Origin: Collimonas rhizosphaerae
Lineage (GTDB): Bacteria; Pseudomonadota; Gammaproteobacteria; Burkholderiales; Burkholderiaceae_D
Assembly: GCF_038896935.1 (NCBI RefSeq)
Contig: NZ_JBANDC010000020.1
Span: forward strand, 1-64,000
DNA: 64,000 nucleotides
Reading direction: 5' to 3'
Both the position numbers and the translations under genes were made by a program. Of this stretch, positions 1 to 8,581 are shown one piece after another (within the stretch, counting starts at the first letter, position 1; each line of letters begins with the position of its first letter). The notes beneath the pieces are model-generated. The model saw only the letters and a program-made list of their open reading frames with translations. It searched no databases and was not told the origin of the DNA.

Positions 1-11
1 TTTGCTTTCAT
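1..11 (-). CDS. possible 5' end of a gene running off the window
   Basis: On the minus strand an ATG at 11-9 is preceded by GAGGAAC, a reasonable ribosome-binding site, and followed by AAA GCA before the window ends. Only three codons are visible, so no product can be named. Upstream (25-53) are three TGTCC/GGACA half-sites, which could be an operator or the end of an insertion sequence. It could equally be chance. Confidence 0.25.
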
Positions 12-70
12 GGGTTCCTCTCGAGGACATATTGTCCCCTATTTGAGATGTCCATCAAAGCCGGGCTACC

Positions 71-110
71 TCAGAGTTGAATTAATTCTTAAAAATTAAT
101 TCAACTCTGA
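71..110. repeat. hairpin of the GGGTCAGAGT family
   Basis: Perfect inverted repeat with 17-nt arms (71-87 and 94-110) and a 6-nt loop. The outer bases read TCAGAGT...ACTCTGA followed by CCC, the same conserved tip as the two hairpins near 50 kb, while the inner stem (GAATTAATT) differs. It lies just downstream of the DUF1993 stop codon and may also act as a transcription terminator. Confidence 0.7.
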
Positions 111-126
111 CCCTAATTAATTTCTG

Positions 127-651
127 TTAGGCCGGTTCTATGTCGAAGTGGCCTAGGTAGTCGAGTTTTCCTACGGCTACTCCTTTGTTGCGCAGGATGG
201 CGTGGGCGGTGGCTACGTGGAAGAAAAAATTCGGCAGGGTGAACGTCAGCAGGTAGGCGTCGCCTTGCAGGGTGGTTTTGAACTTGCCGAAGGTTAACGT
301 CACCGGATGTGTTGCGCTTTCTTGCAAATCCTGCGGCTGTACGCTTTCCAGGAATGCGATTGTCTTGGCAATCCGCTCTTGCAACTCGGCTAGTGTCGTC
401 TCGTTGTCTTCAAAGCGTGGCGCCTGGACCGCCGACAAGCGGCCGATGGCATTTTTCGAAGTGTCGCTGGCGCGCTGGATCTGTCCTGCCAGCGACAGCA
501 TGTCCGGCGCCAGCCTGGCGTTGACCATTTCGGCGGGGTCGATGTTGCCGGCCTTGGCGTGGGCCTCGGCCTTCTCCAGGTAACCGGCGAGCACGCCTAA
601 GCCACGCACGAACACCGGAACGGAAATTTGGTACATCGATAAGGACTGCAT
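127..651 (-). CDS. DUF1993 family protein
   Basis: 174-residue cytoplasmic protein with no signal peptide or membrane segment. The sequence, from MQSLSMYQISVPVFVRGL through the Leu-rich helices and the C-terminal FFFHVATAHAILRN segment, matches the DUF1993 family, which resembles DinB-like four-helix bundles. Its biochemical role is not established. Length is typical of the family. It is monocistronic, with a hairpin beyond its stop codon. Confidence 0.8.
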   Translation of the reverse strand: MQSLSMYQISVPVFVRGLGVLAGYLEKAEAHAKAGNIDPAEMVNARLAPDMLSLAGQIQRASDTSKNAIGRLSAVQAPRFEDNETTLAELQERIAKTIAFLESVQPQDLQESATHPVTLTFGKFKTTLQGDAYLLTFTLPNFFFHVATAHAILRNKGVAVGKLDYLGHFDIEPA

Positions 652-777
652 GTCGGACTCCTGGAAGGATGGGCATCAAGCCGAGAGCATCATCCTATCC
701 GTTTTGGCCCGGCGCTGCATGCCAGCCTGGGAACTGCCTGTGCGCCCAGTCCACCTGGTGCGGCGGCCTGGCTGGAA

Positions 778-1275
778 CTACAGGTCGAGGCGATAGAACC
801 TGGTATCGAGCCCCATGCGTGGGAAAGCCGGCGGCAGTCCGTCGGCGTCGATCTCGGCAAAGCCGTTCTTTTCATAGAAACGATGCGCGGCCAGGAAGGC
901 TGCCGTCGTGCCCAGGAACACCTGCCGCAATCCTTGCCGGCGCGACCAGCCGAGCAGTTCTTGCAACAAACGATGGGCGACCCGGTGCTCACGGCCGCGG
1001 AACGGCGCCTTGACAAACATCTTGCGCAGCGCACCCTGGGCGTTGCCGATATCTTTCAGCGATATGCTGCCGACCACTTCCTCGCCGGCCCGGGCGATCC
1101 AGAAATTGCCGTGGCCGCTCTGGTAGAAATTGGGGATATCCAGCAGGTCGGGTTGTTCCTGCAAAGTGATTGCGAAGCCGAATTCGGTCTGCTGGATCGG
1201 CAGGATCAACGCGATCACGCCGTCGCGATACGATTCTGAATAGGGACTGATGGTGATCATTTTCAAGCGGTCCAT
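778..1275 (-). CDS. GNAT family N-acetyltransferase
   Basis: 165-residue acetyltransferase. The central strand and acetyl-CoA loop are visible as VVGSISLKDIG followed by ALRKMFVKAPFRGREHRVAHRLL, a variant of the Q/RxxGxG/A motif in which GREHRV replaces the usual glycine-rich run. The family signature FYEKNGF is near the C-terminus. The substrate cannot be inferred. Two starts are possible: 1275 (MDRLKM) and 1260 (MITISPY); neither has a clear Shine-Dalgarno sequence. It sits downstream of prc on the same strand, separated by a strong terminator, so it is probably transcribed separately. Confidence 0.8.
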   Translation of the reverse strand: MDRLKMITISPYSESYRDGVIALILPIQQTEFGFAITLQEQPDLLDIPNFYQSGHGNFWIARAGEEVVGSISLKDIGNAQGALRKMFVKAPFRGREHRVAHRLLQELLGWSRRQGLRQVFLGTTAAFLAAHRFYEKNGFAEIDADGLPPAFPRMGLDTRFYRLDL

Positions 1276-1287
1276 AGCGGAAATAAA

Positions 1288-1313
1288 AAAAGACAGGCAA
1301 ACGCCTGTCTTTT
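1288..1313 (-). terminator. rho-independent terminator of prc
   Basis: Inverted repeat with arms 1288-1298 and 1303-1313 around a 4-nt loop; the core stem is AGACAGGC/GCCTGTCT. Read on the minus strand it ends in a run of seven T residues, the classic intrinsic terminator shape, 64 nt after the prc stop codon. Confidence 0.88.
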
Positions 1314-1376
1314 ACTTTACACCATGCGTTGATCGCTAGCTCGCGCCGCCGGCAAGGCCAAGGCGCGGCATGACCG

Positions 1377-3533
1377 TCACTTGTCCTTGCCGCTGGCCGG
1401 CTGCATGGCGAATTTCGGATTGGCCTTGAGCAGGTCTGAAGTGTCACCCAGGATTTTCGCGGCTTCGTTCAGCAATACGTCCTTGGCGCTTTTTTGCGCC
1501 TTCTCTGCCGCCAGCTCGGCGCTCAGGCTGCGTTCGTTGGCTTGCAGGCCGTCGTCCTGGCGGTTGAGGTCGGCCGCATCGGCAGCGTCCTTGTCCTTGC
1601 TGTCGCTGTCGCCGGCCCCAGCCTTTCCGCGCGCCTTGAGGCGGGCTTCCTGCTGGTTCATTTCATTGCGGCGGTCGGTTTCGTTGAGCGAGATGACGCG
1701 CTTCTTGCGCAGCGCATTCAGCTCAGCCACGTCTTCCTGGAAGCGCTGGAAGTCCTTGTCCTTTTCGACCCGCGTATCGTGCCGGCTCTGGATCTGCGGC
1801 AGCAGGCCCTTGACGTCGCCGACAGGCGTGTAGTCGGCTGCCTTGACCTGCGACCACGGCAAGGCGTTGTCGTAACTCGATTCGCCAAAACTTTCGGGAT
1901 CCGAGAAACCTGGCAGGCTGATGTCCGGCGTCACGCCGCGCAGCTGGGTGGTGCCGCCGTTGATGCGGAAAAACTGGGCGATGGTCATCTTCAGTTCGCC
2001 GAATTTCGGCTTGTCGTTGTGCGACAGCTCGTCAAGGTTGACCATGGTTTGCACCGTGCCCTTGCCGAAACTGCCTTCGCCGATGATGACGCCGCGGCCA
2101 TAGTCCTGGATCGCCGCCGCAAAGATTTCCGAGGCAGAGGCCGAACCGCGGTTGATCAGCACCGCCAGCGGACCGGTCCATGCCGGCGCAGGAATATCGT
2201 CGCCCTCGACGTTGACATCGCCGCGCGCATTGCGCTGCTGGACGATCGGGCCCTTGCCGACAAACAGGCCGGTCAGGTCGACCGCTTCGGTCAGCGAACC
2301 GCCGCCGTTATTGCGCAAGTCCATCAGGACGCTGTCGACCTTCTCTTTTTTCAGTTCGGCCAGGAGCGCAGCAACGTCGCGGCTGGCGCTCCGGAAATTC
2401 TTGTCGCCCTTGCGCCGGCCGTCGAAATCTTCGTAGAACGCTGGCAGCGTAATCACGCCGACCTTGCGGGTAGCGTCGCCGTTCTTGATCGTCAGGATGG
2501 TTTTCTTGGCGGCCTGCTGCTCCAGGCTGATCTTGTTGCGCACCAGGCTGATCAGCTTGTGCTTGCCGTCCGGGCCGGCGTCGGCCGGCAAGATGTCGAG
2601 CCGCACCACCGTGTCCTTGGCGCCGCGGATCTGCTTGACCACATCGTCGATGCGGGTGCCGACCACATCGGTCATGGCGCCCTTGTCGCCTTGTGCGACG
2701 CCGACAATCCGGTCGCCGACGGCAAGCTTGCCGGACAATTGCGCCGGGCCGCCAGCCACCAGTTCGCGGATAGTGGTGTAGTCATCCCTTTCCTGCAGCA
2801 CCGCGCCGATGCCGACCAGCGAAAGCTTCATCGAGATATCGAAATCGGCCGCCGCGCTGGTGCCAAGGTAATCGGTGTGCGGTTCAATCGATGTCGCATA
2901 GGCGTTCATGAAAATCTGGAACACGTCGTCGCTCTTGTACTTGTAGGCGCGCGCCAGGGAGTTTTCGTAACGCTTGCCGAGCGTGTCGCGGATCGCCTGG
3001 TCCTTCTTGCCGGCCAGCTTCAGGCGCAGCCAGTCGTTCTTGACGCGCTTGCGCCACAGGTCACGGCTCTCGGCTTCGGATTTCGGCCAAGGCTCCTTGT
3101 CGCGGACGAAGGAGTAGTCTTCTTTCTGGCTGAAGTCGAAACCCTGCTTGAGCAGCTCGCGCGCATAGGTCAGGCGTTCGACGATGCGCTGCTGGTACAG
3201 GTTGAAAATGGAAAAAGGGATGCGCAGGTCTTCGTGATAGATGGCGTCGTCCAGCTTGGTGTTCTCGGCCGTGAACTGATCGATGTCGGCCTGCACGAAA
3301 AAGAATTTTTCGGGATCGAGCGACTTGATGTAGCGGTTGATGACCTTGGCCGACAAAGTGTCGTCCAGCGGCACCGGCTTGTAATGGAAGCGTGTCAGGA
3401 ATTGCGCGCTCAGGTGCGCCGCCTGCGCTTGCTGCTGCATTGGCGACAGGACCGGCGGCGGCCCCGATTCCAGCGCGTGGGCAGCGGTCGAAATTGCCAG
3501 GATGACACATAACAGACTGTTTTTTAAGCGCAT
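1377..3533 (-). CDS. prc: tail-specific C-terminal processing protease (S41A)
   Basis: 718-residue periplasmic protease that cleaves exported proteins from the C-terminus and in other bacteria controls lipoproteins and peptidoglycan hydrolases. The start chosen (MRLKNSLLCVILA) has a GAAGG ribosome-binding site and gives a signal peptide ending near HALE; a longer frame begins at 3653 but lacks an SD. An N-terminal helical domain is followed by a PDZ domain (VGIGAVLQ...LAVGDRIVGVAQG) and the S41 core. The catalytic Ser is the middle Ser of GSASASEIF (about residue 466), with Asp 11 residues later and Lys 25 residues later in SFGKGTVQ, as in E. coli Tsp. The C-terminal part matches the DUF3340-type tail and carries a charged repeat region (residues about 620-700). 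Confidence 0.95.
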   Translation of the reverse strand: MRLKNSLLCVILAISTAAHALESGPPPVLSPMQQQAQAAHLSAQFLTRFHYKPVPLDDTLSAKVINRYIKSLDPEKFFFVQADIDQFTAENTKLDDAIYHEDLRIPFSIFNLYQQRIVERLTYARELLKQGFDFSQKEDYSFVRDKEPWPKSEAESRDLWRKRVKNDWLRLKLAGKKDQAIRDTLGKRYENSLARAYKYKSDDVFQIFMNAYATSIEPHTDYLGTSAAADFDISMKLSLVGIGAVLQERDDYTTIRELVAGGPAQLSGKLAVGDRIVGVAQGDKGAMTDVVGTRIDDVVKQIRGAKDTVVRLDILPADAGPDGKHKLISLVRNKISLEQQAAKKTILTIKNGDATRKVGVITLPAFYEDFDGRRKGDKNFRSASRDVAALLAELKKEKVDSVLMDLRNNGGGSLTEAVDLTGLFVGKGPIVQQRNARGDVNVEGDDIPAPAWTGPLAVLINRGSASASEIFAAAIQDYGRGVIIGEGSFGKGTVQTMVNLDELSHNDKPKFGELKMTIAQFFRINGGTTQLRGVTPDISLPGFSDPESFGESSYDNALPWSQVKAADYTPVGDVKGLLPQIQSRHDTRVEKDKDFQRFQEDVAELNALRKKRVISLNETDRRNEMNQQEARLKARGKAGAGDSDSKDKDAADAADLNRQDDGLQANERSLSAELAAEKAQKSAKDVLLNEAAKILGDTSDLLKANPKFAMQPASGKDK

Positions 3534-3766
3534 ATAACCTTCAATTCGATGTTCGGTGTTGATTTGAGCGGCAAGGGCATCGTCCTTGCCCGCTACATCG
3601 GGCATGGCCGCCGGCAGGCCGGCGCTGTGCAATTCGACCCGCACGCCGGGCAAGCGTTCAGATTAAGTAATTCTACTTGGCTTTACTTAAAGCTTGCTTA
3701 AATCAGGCTTTCCCGGCTTGTTGCGCCATTAATTTTCCCCAATGGCAACTCAAAACACCACTTGAA

Positions 3767-4852
3767 TCAGGACGCCGGCGCCAACTGGCTGCGCAAGGTA
3801 TCGAACTCGGCGCTCCACTGGCTGCGCCAGCCGCTGCGCGTGGCGGCGTCGATCCAGGCGCCGTCGAGGCCGTTCAGCAGGCACGCCCGCAACGCGTCGA
3901 GGTCGAGGCCGAACTGCAGCATCATCAGCCAGGCCTGGGTCGGCGTGACATTGTGCAAGGTGGGGTCGTCGGTATTCGGATGCACGCGCAGTCCCTGCCG
4001 CACCATTTCGCGGATAGGGTGGTCGAGGTGCCAGCGCTCCGGCGCCAGCGCCCGCAGATAATAGGAATTGGTCGGCACCACCGTGAAGATCACGTCTTGC
4101 TCTATGCAGCGTTGCACCAGCTCGGGATTGTCGATCACGGTGTAGCCGTGGTCGATGCGGTCGACCTTGAGCAGCTCCAGCGCGCTTTCGACATTGACCC
4201 AGGGCATGCCGAATTCGCCGGCGTGCGCGGTGGTCTTGAAGCCGGCCAGGCGGGCGTCGCGGTAAGCCTTCCAGAACAGTTCCGGCGGCCGGTCGTTTTC
4301 GCGGTAATCGATGCCGATGCCGATCACCTCGTCGCGCCGGTGGGCGCACATCCATTCCACCATTTCCACCGCCGCCGCCGGATCGGCCTCGCGGTCTATG
4401 CTGGGCACCAGGCGGCCGACGACGCCGAAATCGTGCAAGGCGTCGCGGATCGCCGCGACAATCGCATCCTGGGCCGCGGCATAGCCGATCTGCGAGACGT
4501 GCACGGTGCCGGTCGGATTCCAGAAGAATTCGGCGTAGCGCACGCCATGCCCGCCGGCGTCCTGCAGGTATTCATAGGTGATGCGATGCAGGTCGGCCGG
4601 GCTGACGATCAGGTGGGTGTCGAGTGCGCGCAGCACCCGCAGCACGCCGACCGGTTTTTCGCCGCGGGTATAGAAGGCCTCGATTTCCTCGCGGCTGACA
4701 ACGTTGCCGGCCTTGGCCGCCAGCTCGATGAAGGTTTGCTTGCGCACCGTGCCGTACAGGTGGCAATGCAGCTCGACCTTGGGAATGGCGCGCAGGAATT
4801 GCTCCAGGCGCTGCGCATCAGGTATGTCCACGCCTCGTTTGATCTGGCTCAT
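3767..4852 (-). CDS. adenosine deaminase family protein
   Basis: 361-residue cytosolic zinc hydrolase that should deaminate adenosine (or adenine) to inosine (hypoxanthine). All metal and catalytic motifs are present: HCHLYG (His29, His31), HAGE (zinc His plus catalytic Glu), DHG, and NTDDP near the C-terminus. It is the last gene of a seven-gene minus-strand operon with a nucleoside hydrolase and an ABC importer, which supports a nucleoside substrate. There is a 102-nt gap after the nucleoside hydrolase. Adenine deaminase activity is the main alternative, because the subfamilies share these motifs. Confidence 0.88.
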   Translation of the reverse strand: MSQIKRGVDIPDAQRLEQFLRAIPKVELHCHLYGTVRKQTFIELAAKAGNVVSREEIEAFYTRGEKPVGVLRVLRALDTHLIVSPADLHRITYEYLQDAGGHGVRYAEFFWNPTGTVHVSQIGYAAAQDAIVAAIRDALHDFGVVGRLVPSIDREADPAAAVEMVEWMCAHRRDEVIGIGIDYRENDRPPELFWKAYRDARLAGFKTTAHAGEFGMPWVNVESALELLKVDRIDHGYTVIDNPELVQRCIEQDVIFTVVPTNSYYLRALAPERWHLDHPIREMVRQGLRVHPNTDDPTLHNVTPTQAWLMMLQFGLDLDALRACLLNGLDGAWIDAATRSGWRSQWSAEFDTLRSQLAPAS

Positions 4853-4954
4853 GAGGCAGGCCGTCCGGCGCAGCCGGCGGGAAACGATAAAAATTTGTTC
4901 ATGGTGATTCGTTTGTTTCGTTTGAAAAATGACATGCGCACGGGAGGCGCCGGT

Positions 4955-5887
4955 TCAGGATATGGCCGGCAGCAAATCTTCCATCAGATGTTGCATGGCC
5001 AGCCAGCCATTGGCGGCCACCGCGATCTCGACGTTGGCGGCGGCGCGTTGCGGCACGCGGAATTCGCAGACCGTCATGCCGCGCGTGAAGCGGCCGTTCA
5101 GTTCGATGGCGACGTGCGCCGGCTTGAACTCGAACAGCTCGGGCCAGCGCAGGTACAGGGCGACCACCGGGTCGTACATCGGCATCGGTACGCCGCCGTC
5201 CGCGCTGCGGATGCGCAGGTAGCCTTCCAGGTAACCCGCCAGCCAGTCGCTGCGCTGCGTGCCGACCTCCCTGACTTGCGCTACCTCGGCGCCGGTCACC
5301 GCCAGCTGGCGGCACAGGTTGAGGCCGAACATGCGCAACGGCACGCCGCTGCGGAATACGACATCGGCGGCTTCCGGATCGGCATAGATATTGAATTCGG
5401 CGGCGGCGGTGTGATTGCCCTGGTCGGTAGAGCCGCCCATCAGGATGATTTCCTTGATCCGGGCGGCGATATCGGGCGCGCGCAGCAGGGCTGTCGCGAC
5501 ATTGGTCAGCGGTGCGATCGCCAGCAGGGTGATCTCTCCGGGATGCCGGCGTATCGCCGCGATCAAGGCGTCGCAGGCATGCAGGTCGGGCGCCGCCGCA
5601 GCCACCGGCGGCAGGCTGGCGCCGGTGGTGCGCATGCCGGCTTCGCCGAGGATGCACTGGGCGGTTTCCTGCCGGCCGTTGAGCGGTTCCGCGCAACCGC
5701 GGTAGACCGGCACGTCCAGGCCGTAGTGCGCCTTGATGCGCAGCGCATTGTCGTAAGTCACATCCAGCGGCGCGTTGCCGGCCGCGACGCTGACGCCCAG
5801 CCATTCCAGCCAGGGATTGGCTGACAGCAGCAGCATGGTGAGCCAGTCGTCGAAGCCGGGATCGGTATCTAGCCAGATTTTACGCAT
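4955..5887 (-). CDS. nucleoside hydrolase (IUNH family)
   Basis: 310-residue enzyme that splits the N-glycosidic bond of nucleosides to base plus ribose. The N-terminal calcium-binding signature DTDPGFDD (residues 7-14) is intact, as are LLAIAPLTN, the ILMGGS loop and AAEFNIYADPEAA, which in the family holds ribose-binding Asn and Glu. MRKIW is chosen as the start because GGAG lies 8 nt upstream; the frame is open further upstream without an SD. Placement between the ABC ATPase and adenosine deaminase points to cytoplasmic breakdown of imported nucleosides. Base specificity cannot be told from sequence. Confidence 0.92.
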   Translation of the reverse strand: MRKIWLDTDPGFDDWLTMLLLSANPWLEWLGVSVAAGNAPLDVTYDNALRIKAHYGLDVPVYRGCAEPLNGRQETAQCILGEAGMRTTGASLPPVAAAAPDLHACDALIAAIRRHPGEITLLAIAPLTNVATALLRAPDIAARIKEIILMGGSTDQGNHTAAAEFNIYADPEAADVVFRSGVPLRMFGLNLCRQLAVTGAEVAQVREVGTQRSDWLAGYLEGYLRIRSADGGVPMPMYDPVVALYLRWPELFEFKPAHVAIELNGRFTRGMTVCEFRVPQRAAANVEIAVAANGWLAMQHLMEDLLPAIS

Positions 5888-5931
5888 AGCATGGACTCCA
5901 TTTGGTTCGGTTTGCCACCGGGTCAGTTGCA

Positions 5932-6948
5932 TCATTGGTTCAGGAACAGGGCGTCTTTGGCCGACAGCGCAAAGCTGACCTGGTCGCCCTCGCGCCAGAT
6001 CGAAGCGCCGACCGCGGCCAGCCCCTTGACCGGGCCGATCGCCGTCTGCAAAACGTATTCCACCGTGTCGCCCAGGAAACCGCGCGACAGCACGGTGCCG
6101 CTGTGCTGGCCGGCGCCGACCTGGATGCGGTCCGGGCGCCAGCCGATGCAAGTGGTGCCGCCTGGCACGCTGTCGCCGAACGGCAGGCTGTGCGCTGCGT
6201 GGTGCAGGCGGCCGTCGCGATACTCGAACAGGTTTTCAAAACCCATGAAATTGGCGACGAAGCGTGTGCGCGGCGCGTTGAAGATGGTTTCAGGAATGTC
6301 CAGCTGCTCGATCTTACCGCCGTTCATCACCACGATCCGGTCCGACAGCGCCAGCGCTTCTTCCTGGTCGTGGGTGACGTACAGCATGGTGATGCCGAGC
6401 TCGCGCTGGATGCGCCGCAGCTCGGCGCGCATCTGCACGCGCAGCTTCGCGTCCAGGTTGGAGAGCGGTTCGTCCAGCAACAGCAGCTTGGGTTCGATCA
6501 CCACCGCCCGCGCCAGCGCCACGCGCTGCTGCTGGCCGCCGGACATCTGCGCCGGCAAGCGGTTTTCAAAACCGCTCAGGCCGACGGCTGCGATCACCGC
6601 CTCCACTTTCTGCCTGAGGATTGCCTGCGGCACCTTGCGCAAGCGCAGGCCGAAAGCGATGTTGTCCCACACATTCAGGTGCGGAAACAAGGCGTAGGAC
6701 TGGAACACCATGCCGATGTTGCGCTTGTTGGGCGGCTTCTTGCCGATGTCTTCGCCGTCCAGCACGATGCGGCCGTGCTGCAGTTCGAGCAGGCCGGCGA
6801 TTGCGCGCATGGTGGTGGTCTTGCCGCAGCCGCTGGGGCCCAGCAGCGATATCAGCTCGCCTTGTTCGACTTCCAGGTCGAGCTGGTTGACGGCAGCCTT
6901 GTTGTTGCCGTAGCCGCTGCTCAGCTGCTGCAGTTGTAGGTAGCTCAT
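5932..6948 (-). CDS. ABC transporter ATP-binding protein (spermidine/putrescine-type)
   Basis: 338-residue ATPase of a PotA/CysA-type importer. Walker A GPSGCGKTT (37-45), Q-loop VFQSYALFPH, signature MSGGQQQRVALARA, Walker B LLLLDEP and H-loop YVTHDQEEA are all intact. The C-terminal third is a TOBE-type domain. It starts 7 nt after the upstream permease stop and should form the nucleotide-binding dimer with the two permeases. PotA-like sequence alone would suggest polyamines, but the neighbouring nucleoside enzymes make purine nucleosides the better guess. Confidence 0.93.
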   Translation of the reverse strand: MSYLQLQQLSSGYGNNKAAVNQLDLEVEQGELISLLGPSGCGKTTTMRAIAGLLELQHGRIVLDGEDIGKKPPNKRNIGMVFQSYALFPHLNVWDNIAFGLRLRKVPQAILRQKVEAVIAAVGLSGFENRLPAQMSGGQQQRVALARAVVIEPKLLLLDEPLSNLDAKLRVQMRAELRRIQRELGITMLYVTHDQEEALALSDRIVVMNGGKIEQLDIPETIFNAPRTRFVANFMGFENLFEYRDGRLHHAAHSLPFGDSVPGGTTCIGWRPDRIQVGAGQHSGTVLSRGFLGDTVEYVLQTAIGPVKGLAAVGASIWREGDQVSFALSAKDALFLNQ

Positions 6949-6955
6949 GGTGTTC

Positions 6956-7735
6956 TCACATGTATTTTGAAATGCCCAGCACGCGCTCGGTGACGAGCAC
7001 GAACGCTATCGTGAACAAGACCAGCAGGGTCGACAGGGCGGCAATCGAGGGATCGAAGGTGTTTTCCATATGGCCCAGCATTTCTATCGGCAAGGTGCTG
7101 ATGCCGGGGCCGGTCAGGAACAGCGACACCGGCACCTGGTTGAACGAGGTGACGAAGGCCAGGAAAAAGGCGGCGATCACGGCGCCGCGGATATTCGGCA
7201 GAACCACCATGAAAAAACTGCGCAGGCGGGACGCGCCCAGCATCACGGCGGCGTCTTCGATATCGACCCGCAGGTTGACCAGGCTGGCGTAGACCACCCG
7301 CACCGCATACGGGATCAGCAGCGCGATATGGCCGATCAGCAGGCCGGCGAATACCGGCGCGTGTATCTGCAGCACCACATAGCGCATCAAGCCGAGGCCG
7401 ACGATCATGCCGGGAATGATCAGCGGCGAAGTCAGGACCTGTTTGATGGCCGCCATCGCCGGCAGCCTGGTGCGCGAGAGGGCATAGGCTACCGGCGTGC
7501 CTAGCAACAGGGCAACCGCGGTGGCGATCAGGCCGATCTGCAGGCTGGTCTGGAAGGCGCGGCGGAATTCGTCGGCGGCGAGCACCTCGAAGATCCAGCG
7601 CAGCGAATAAGACGGCGGCGGGAACGCCAGCGTTTCGCCGCCGCTGAAACCGGCCATGAACACGATGGCGAACGGCCCCAGCAGGAACAGCAGCACCAGC
7701 CACAGCATGCAGCGCGAAAAGAGTCCTTCTTTCAT
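6956..7735 (-). CDS. ABC transporter permease (PotC-like)
   Basis: 259-residue inner-membrane permease with about six hydrophobic helices. The EAA-type loop is visible as EDAAVMLGASRLRSFFMVVLPNIRGAV, which contacts the ATPase. The ATG at 7735 overlaps the stop of the preceding permease by four bases (ATGA), so the two are translationally coupled. The frame is open to 7993, but that extension is antisense-like sequence inside the preceding gene. Confidence 0.92.
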   Translation of the reverse strand: MKEGLFSRCMLWLVLLFLLGPFAIVFMAGFSGGETLAFPPPSYSLRWIFEVLAADEFRRAFQTSLQIGLIATAVALLLGTPVAYALSRTRLPAMAAIKQVLTSPLIIPGMIVGLGLMRYVVLQIHAPVFAGLLIGHIALLIPYAVRVVYASLVNLRVDIEDAAVMLGASRLRSFFMVVLPNIRGAVIAAFFLAFVTSFNQVPVSLFLTGPGISTLPIEMLGHMENTFDPSIAALSTLLVLFTIAFVLVTERVLGISKYM

Positions 7736-8559
7736 ACCTTGCTCCGGCTCGAAGAAATGCGTTTTAACCCGGCGTTGACCATCAGCGTCATCACCACCAG
7801 GATCACGGCGATCACGTTGGCGGAACCGAAATCGCTTTCGACGCTGACTTTCTGGTAAAGCAGCGTTTCCAGCATCAGCACCTTGGGGCCGCCCAGCAGC
7901 GCCGGCGTGACGTAGGCGGTGACGCAGCCGGTAAACACCAGGGTGCCGCCGACGATCAAGCCTTCCTGCGTCAGCGGCAGCGTCACCTTGCAAAAGGTTT
8001 GCCAGGCATTGGCGCCGAGCGTGGCGGCGGCGTGGGTGACGTCGCGCGGCAGGTTTTCCAGCGCGCCGACCAGCGACATCAGCATCAGCGGCAGCAGCAG
8101 TTGCAACAGGCCGACATACACCGCCAGTTCGCTGAACAGCAGCCGCTGCGGCTCATCGCTCAGGCCCAGCGCCTGCAAGGCCGAATTGACCGCACCGTTG
8201 CGGCCGAGCAGGACGATCCAGGCGTAGGTGCGGGCAATCGGAGACACCATCAGCGGCAGGATCATCATGCCCAGCATCAGGCCGCGGTAGCGCGGCGCCA
8301 CCTTGGCCGCCGCCTGCGCCGCCGGGTAGCCCAGCAGCACCGCCGACAGCGTCACCAGCGCCGCGATGCGCAAGGTGCGCAGGAATACCTGGCGGTTCAG
8401 CGGATCGCCGAAAAACGCGACAAAACGCTGCAGCCCCCAGGCGCCGCCGTCGATCTGGAACGCCTCCAGCAGCAGGGCCAGCACCGGCAGCAGGAAGCAG
8501 GCCAGGGTAAAGACCAGGGCCGGCGCCACCAGCAACATGCCTACATGTTTCTTTTGCAT
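7732..8559 (-). CDS. ABC transporter permease (PotB-like)
   Basis: 275-residue integral membrane protein, the first of two permeases. Hydrophobic segments alternate with the family EAA-like loop DVTHAAATLGANAWQTFCKVTLPLTQ. It is separated by 22 nt from the binding-protein gene and overlaps the next permease by 4 nt. It forms the heterodimeric channel of the putative nucleoside importer. Confidence 0.92.
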   Translation of the reverse strand: MQKKHVGMLLVAPALVFTLACFLLPVLALLLEAFQIDGGAWGLQRFVAFFGDPLNRQVFLRTLRIAALVTLSAVLLGYPAAQAAAKVAPRYRGLMLGMMILPLMVSPIARTYAWIVLLGRNGAVNSALQALGLSDEPQRLLFSELAVYVGLLQLLLPLMLMSLVGALENLPRDVTHAAATLGANAWQTFCKVTLPLTQEGLIVGGTLVFTGCVTAYVTPALLGGPKVLMLETLLYQKVSVESDFGSANVIAVILVVMTLMVNAGLKRISSSRSKV

Positions 8560-8581
8560 TGCAAATATCCCGTTTCAGCAG

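Noticed and set aside
1494..3512. Long plus-strand open frame opposite prc
   Set aside because: It is the complement of a well-supported protease gene; the frame is open because of GC-rich codon bias, and the product has no domain pattern or ribosome-binding site.
3677..5824. 715-codon plus-strand frame over adenosine deaminase and nucleoside hydrolase
   Set aside because: It spans two real genes and their gap on the other strand, with Ala/Arg/Gly/His-rich low-complexity translation typical of a shadow frame.
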